Below are positions 61,123 to 64,000 of a stretch of 64,000 bases of DNA, piece after piece. The translations under genes and the position numbers were made by a program. The stretch covers positions 246,945 to 310,944 of the forward strand of contig JAWLBY010000003.1 in assembly GCA_041687455.1 (NCBI GenBank), written 5' to 3'. How positions within the stretch are numbered: position 1 is the first letter of the stretch; each line of letters opens with the position of its first letter. The notes under the pieces are model-generated. The model did not search any database. It worked only from the letters and a program-made list of their open reading frames with translations, and was not told the DNA's origin. Source of the DNA: JAWLBY01 sp041687455. GTDB taxonomy: Bacteria > Pseudomonadota > Gammaproteobacteria > Xanthomonadales > Xanthomonadaceae.

Positions 61123-61290
61123 CAGTTCACCGAGCTCGGCATCGCCGGTGCGCTGGTCGCGACCTTCATCGGCCGCGGCCTCGGCTGGTACGGTGAAGGC
61201 GAAGCCGCCGGATTCATCATGTCGCTGCTCGGCGCGATCGTGGTGCTGAGCGTGTGGGGCATGCTCGGCAGCAACAGGAAACGTCGCTGA
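61123..61290 (+). pseudogene. C-terminal remnant of a GlsB/YeaQ/YmgE family gene
   Basis: In one frame, from about 61123, the reading is TELGIAGALVATFIGRGLGWYGEGEAAGFIMSLLGAIVVLSV before a stop at 61290. This is the second half of a GlsB/YeaQ/YmgE (transglycosylase-associated) membrane protein, whose usual start (IGLIAGWLAGK) is absent. It runs directly into the TauE stop. The gene is truncated, so it is called a pseudogene; a start codon for the fragment is not seen. Confidence 0.7.
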
Positions 61291-61315
61291 GCGCGCTCCG
61301 GCGACCGGCGCTGCG

Positions 61316-61801
61316 TCAGCGCGAGCAGCTCCAGGCCAGCATGCGGCCGTCGCGATACGGCATCAGCCCGTGAAACGGCCGCGGATCGCCATCGAACACC
61401 AGCGGCAGGAACTGCCGGTCGCCGTCCCACATCGGCAGTTCCGACAGGCGATCCAGCGCAACCCATTCGAGCGCGCCTTCGGGGTTCGACGTGTAGGGAT
61501 TGCCCTCGAAGGCATCGATCAGGAACACGAAACCGAGCCAGTCCTCGCCGTGCCTGCCGAAGCCTGGCCAACTGATCGTGCCGCGCAACTGCAGCCCGCT
61601 GCACTCGATACCGGCTTCCTCGCGGATCTCCCGCCGCATTCCGGCCAGCACGTCTTCATCGGCTTCGAGCTTTCCGCCGAGTCCGTTGTACTTGCCGAGA
61701 TGATGATCGTCCGGCCGCGCATTGCGATGAACCATCAACACCCGCGAGCGATCGGGCGACAGCACGTAACCGAGGGTGGCGAGAATAGGAGTGTATGGCA
61801 T
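61316..61801 (-). CDS. NUDIX hydrolase (MutT-like)
   Basis: The 161-residue protein carries a complete NUDIX box, GGKLEADEDVLAGMRREIREEAGI, with the Glu metal ligands. The N-terminus YVLSPDRSRVLMVHRNARPDDHHLGKYN is typical of 8-oxo-dGTP diphosphatases. It should sanitise the nucleotide pool. The start (61801) is the first good one; upstream lies less GC-rich accessory DNA. Confidence 0.9.
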   Translation of the reverse strand: MPYTPILATLGYVLSPDRSRVLMVHRNARPDDHHLGKYNGLGGKLEADEDVLAGMRREIREEAGIECSGLQLRGTISWPGFGRHGEDWLGFVFLIDAFEGNPYTSNPEGALEWVALDRLSELPMWDGDRQFLPLVFDGDPRPFHGLMPYRDGRMLAWSCSR

Positions 61802-62253
61802 CGATGTGGAGTGGATCGTCCGTGGGAGGGAGGGAAGGCGGCGGCGCCGACGCCGGAAAGGCGGCCGATGCACGCCGCCGCCGCTCAGCGGGCTGGCAGT
61901 TCTGACGAACCGTTCACCTGCCTTGCGCTGCCGCGAGAACATCACTTCATGGCAAGCCGTGTTGGTCCCCGGGACACCCAAGCCGATAGTGCCGGCCAAG
62001 GCCCGCACGTTGAACGAATGGCTCTGTCCCGCGGATTCCATGATGGCCCGAGCGCATGACTTTCACCCCAAGGCCGAATGCATGAGTGCAACCGGACACG
62101 CCATGCCGCGAAAAGCCGGTCCGCTCGATCGCATAGTTGGGGCACTAGCCATGCACTCGCATCAGGAAAACCACGTTGAAACTCGGCGTCCCGGTGTGTT
62201 CGGCCGCAGGTCTGCGCGCCGGTCGAACGCGAATCGCAACCCGGTGTGGCTAG
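61802..62253. other. 452-bp stretch without a supported gene
   Basis: The run between the NUDIX start and the next gene holds several open frames in different phases, but none with domain or ribosome-site support. Its composition is visibly less GC-rich than the core genome and it probably belongs to the accessory segment. Confidence 0.45.
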
Positions 62254-62778
62254 TCAAGGTGCGATCAGTCGGTCGCCTACGGCCGCGTTCACCGCCTCCC
62301 AGACTTCTGGCGAAACTCCATCGGTCCATACAACGACAAGAACCAAGTCTCCCCGGTGAACCCGCGCGCGATCGATGCTCTCGTTATGCGACCAAATTTT
62401 GCGTAAGGCATCTTCCCGCCGATCAGCGTCTGCCGCAGACGCAGCCTCCAAGCCGTAGATGCCTAGCTCTCTATCACCGAGGTAGAGCGCGTAGAGCGCA
62501 GAGCGAATCCCCTCTCCGCTGAGATTACCTTGCGACCCGCTTCGTGCAATGGCTTCAATGAACTCAGCGTCATTTGAGTGTTGCGGGTTCCCCTGTATCA
62601 CCCTGCGGGGCACATGGCGAACCGTGTTGTCGGCGAGCAGGCGCGTCATGAGCGAGGGGTGCAGTTCGCGTCCTTCCAGGACCAGCGGGGCTAGTCCACT
62701 TGCCGCCAGCTGGGGCGACTCAGCCGCAAAGGCGGAGTCGACGGCAAGAGCCATGAAGAGAAGAAATGCAAGGCGCAT
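62254..62778 (-). CDS. Secreted orphan protein in the accessory segment
   Basis: The 174-residue protein has a signal peptide (RLAFLLFMALAVDSAFA) and a helix-rich body: SLMTRLLADNTVRHVPRRVIQG, FIEAIARSGSQGNLSGEGIRSALYALYLGDRELGIYGL and REDALRKIWSHNESIDRARV. No domain is recognised. Codon use is more AT-rich than in flanking genes, as expected of recently acquired DNA. An attC-like site lies 84 bp upstream. Confidence 0.6.
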   Translation of the reverse strand: MRLAFLLFMALAVDSAFAAESPQLAASGLAPLVLEGRELHPSLMTRLLADNTVRHVPRRVIQGNPQHSNDAEFIEAIARSGSQGNLSGEGIRSALYALYLGDRELGIYGLEAASAADADRREDALRKIWSHNESIDRARVHRGDLVLVVVWTDGVSPEVWEAVNAAVGDRLIAP

Positions 62779-62861
62779 GAGGTGATCGCCGATCGTGGAG
62801 ATGATGAGACCGCTCGATCGCCGAACGGTTCCTTCCAAGCTACGACTAGCCATTCCATGAA

Positions 62862-62948
62862 GCCTAACAACGACGCGTTAGGCGGCTGCGGGCCGACACA
62901 ACAACAGGAAACACGATGGCCTGTCCCCGCTTGAACGCACAGTTGGGC
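62862..62948 (+). repeat. Candidate integron attC site
   Basis: The 87-bp element starts with GCCTAAC (62862-62868, an R''-type core) and ends with GTTGGGC (62942-62948, an R' core fitting GTTRRRY). L' appears as GCTTGAAC (62929-62936), with the usual 5-bp spacer to R'. L'' is poor. An additional GTTAGGC at 62877-62883 forms a 7-bp hairpin with R''. The candidate is attC by pattern only; folding was not run. Confidence 0.4.
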
Positions 62949-62962
62949 GGCTCCGCGGGCGC

Positions 62963-62992
62963 TTGCTTGGTTGTACGTGAACCTGTACAATG
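62963..62992 (+). promoter_or_regulatory. yefM-yoeB promoter and YefM operator
   Basis: TTGCTT (62963-62968) and TACAAT (62986-62991) form a sigma-70 promoter with 17-bp spacing. Overlapping it are TGTACG (62972-62977) and TGTACA (62984-62989), repeats 12 bp apart as in the E. coli YefM operator. Autorepression by YefM is very likely. The GGAGG ribosome site follows at 63005. Confidence 0.75.
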
Positions 62993-63016
62993 GGGGTCAT
63001 TGCCGGAGGACCCGAG

Positions 63017-63268
63017 ATGGACGCAATTACCTACTCAGCAGCGCGAGCTAACCTGGCAAGCACCATGGATCGCGTGTGCGACAACCACGAAACCTTGATT
63101 ATTACTCGAAATAGCCAGCAGTCGGTGGTGATGCTTTCGCTCGAGGATTTCAAGGCGCTCGAAGAGACGGCCTACTTGTTGCGTAGCCCTGCAAACGCAC
63201 GCCGGTTGCTCTCGGCAATGCGGCAGCTAGAGGCAGGAGAAGGGACGCAGCGCGAGCTCGCCGAATGA
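63017..63268 (+). CDS. yefM: Phd/YefM family antitoxin
   Basis: The 83-residue protein matches the Phd/YefM fold: MDAITYSAARANLASTMDRVCDNHETLIITR then SVVMLSLEDFKALEETAYLLRSPANARRLL and a C-terminal toxin-binding tail. It binds DNA through its N-domain and neutralises YoeB. GGAGG lies 7 bp before ATG 63017. The stop overlaps the toxin start (ATGA). The operon sits in the cassette-like island. Confidence 0.95.
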   Translation: MDAITYSAARANLASTMDRVCDNHETLIITRNSQQSVVMLSLEDFKALEETAYLLRSPANARRLLSAMRQLEAGEGTQRELAE

Positions 63269-63519
63269 GGCTTGTGTTCGCCGAGGAGGCATGGGACGAC
63301 TACCTCTACTGGCAGAAGCATGACAAGCGGGTTCTGGAGCGAATCAACAAGCTCATCAAGGAGGTCGTGCGCGAGCCGTTTGCGGGCGTCGGCAAGCCCG
63401 AGGCTCTCAAGCACGCGCTCTCGGGCTACTGGTCCAGGCGAATTACCGACGAGCACCGAATGGTTTACCGCGTGGACAACGGGTCGCTTCTGATCGCACA
63501 GCTGCGATACCACTACTGA
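63265..63519 (+). CDS. yoeB: YoeB family ribosome-dependent mRNA interferase toxin
   Basis: The 84-residue protein has the Txe/YoeB family length and the active-site residues Glu46, Arg65, His83 and Tyr84 exactly as in E. coli YoeB (GKPEALK, DEHRMVYRV, RYHY). It cuts mRNA in the ribosomal A site. It is coupled to the antitoxin. The stop lies 3 bp before a GCCCAAC that looks like the R'' of a cassette end. Confidence 0.96.
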   Translation: MRLVFAEEAWDDYLYWQKHDKRVLERINKLIKEVVREPFAGVGKPEALKHALSGYWSRRITDEHRMVYRVDNGSLLIAQLRYHY

Positions 63520-63522
63520 GCC

Positions 63523-63529
63523 GCCCAAC
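63523..63529 (+). repeat. Possible attC R'' half-site interrupted by IS
   Basis: GCCCAAC fits the RYYYAAC core and lies 3 bp after the yoeB stop, where the attC of a cassette normally begins. The rest of an attC is not found; instead the IS end GGCTGTAGAAAAA begins at 63532. Confidence 0.35.
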
Positions 63530-63531
63530 GA

Positions 63532-64000
63532 GGCTGTAGAAAAATCCCCATCCCCGAATCTTGCCCGTCGCCGGCAATCTCAGCAAGATGCGTCATCGCT
63601 TCAACATGACGCTTCGATGGCTCGCTTCCGGCATATCGATACCAGCCCGCGCTTCCTCGCCGTGGATCTCGAACGGCAACTGCTTCCCGGCAGCTTCGAG
63701 CATGCGCTGAACTACCTGGTCGACCACGAGCTCGACCTGTCGACGCTCGAGGCCCGCTACGACAACGACAGGCATGGCGCGCCGGCGTTTCCGCCCGGGA
63801 TGCTGCTGAAGATCGTGTTGTTCGCCTACTCGCAGGGCATCGTCAGCAGCCGGGCGATCGAGCGTGCTTGCCGCGAGCACGTCACCTTCATCGCGCTGTC
63901 CGGCGACAGCCAGCCGCATTTCACGACGATCGCCGGCTTCGTCAGCCGGCTGGGCGAACCGATCGCAGCGCTGTTCGCGCAGGTGCTGGCGGTCTGCGAC
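63532..64000 (+). mobile_element. IS1182-type insertion sequence, left end to window edge
   Basis: GGCTGTAGAAAAA at 63532 resembles the terminal sequence of many IS1182/IS5-type elements, and a transposase begins at 63617. The right end lies outside the window, so the inverted repeats and target duplication cannot be checked. Confidence 0.6.
63617..64000 (+). CDS. IS1182-type (DUF772) transposase, N-terminal part
   Basis: The frame stays open for all 128 codons to the window edge. FRHIDTSPRFLAVDLERQLLPGSFEHALNY and FPPGMLLKIVLFAYSQGIVSSRAIERAC are the DUF772 N-domain of IS1182-type DDE transposases. The catalytic DDE residues lie in the missing part. The GC content returns to normal here, which may show that the IS is adapted to the host. 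Confidence 0.87.
   Translation, partial: MARFRHIDTSPRFLAVDLERQLLPGSFEHALNYLVDHELDLSTLEARYDNDRHGAPAFPPGMLLKIVLFAYSQGIVSSRAIERACREHVTFIALSGDSQPHFTTIAGFVSRLGEPIAALFAQVLAVCD

Noticed and set aside
62008..62014. GTTGAAC as another attC core
   Set aside because: A single 7-mer match to GTTRRRY without a partner core is expected by chance.
61776..62522. Plus-strand open frame across the accessory segment
   Set aside because: It overlaps the NUDIX start and the secreted orphan on the other strand and shows no domain.
1..64000. CRISPR array, tRNA, rRNA or riboswitch
   Set aside because: No regularly spaced repeats, cloverleaf arms, rRNA blocks or known riboswitch cores were recognised; a dedicated scan could still find a tRNA.

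Overview
The window is about 64 kb of GC-rich (roughly two-thirds G+C), densely coded, Gram-negative DNA. It suggests a Xanthomonadales/Lysobacterales-like gammaproteobacterium. Support comes from UrcA-family proteins, an S46 dipeptidyl peptidase, several S9/S41/M23 secreted peptidases, huge propeller-sensor diguanylate cyclases, a Phd/YefM-YoeB pair and many outer-membrane and periplasmic proteins. The lineage is inferred from gene content only; no rRNA or tRNA gene was recognised.

Left part (1-18 kb): a truncated DUF5694 gene and a second copy nearby, an NnrU-type membrane protein, a LysE exporter, an SRPBCC-MerR pair, a UrcA protein, a glutathione transferase, a zinc-ribbon protein, a secreted RidA, an S41 protease, a sterol-desaturase-like enzyme and a DUF488 protein. 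A RegB/RegA-type redox two-component system follows, divergent by only 27 bp from a TonB-dependent copper receptor of the OprC type. Then come a second UrcA, phosphopentomutase and a class II aldolase.

Middle (18-38 kb): a serine hydrolase, DUF1304, a GlxA-type AraC regulator divergent from a methyltransferase, an MddA-like thiol methyltransferase, a Tll0287-like haem lipoprotein beside a cytochrome c fused to a beta-rich domain, a DASS carboxylate transporter, an M23 peptidase, a decayed relic of a second DASS 3' end, a CPA1 antiporter, a propeller-type diguanylate cyclase, a truncated globin, thiopurine methyltransferase and an S9 peptidase.

Right-middle (38-61 kb): DUF4142, a degenerate-GGDEF/EAL phosphodiesterase divergent from a second propeller diguanylate cyclase, a GNAT acetyltransferase, a bacterial protein with the diagnostic motifs of protein arginine methyltransferases, an S46 peptidase, an acyltransferase-lipoprotein pair, a PadR-DUF1700 module, a translationally coupled alkylation-repair operon (AdaA-AlkA fusion, Ogt, small secreted protein), YjdM and a TauE exporter followed by the tail of a lost GlsB/YeaQ gene.

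Right edge (61.8-64 kb): visibly less GC-rich accessory DNA. It holds a secreted orphan, an integron attC-like site, a YefM-YoeB toxin-antitoxin pair with a canonical promoter/operator, and the start of an IS1182-type insertion sequence sitting in what looks like the next attC half-site. The best leads are the RegBA-copper receptor unit, the arginine-methyltransferase-like protein, the cytochrome-barrel fusion and the cassette-like toxin-antitoxin island.
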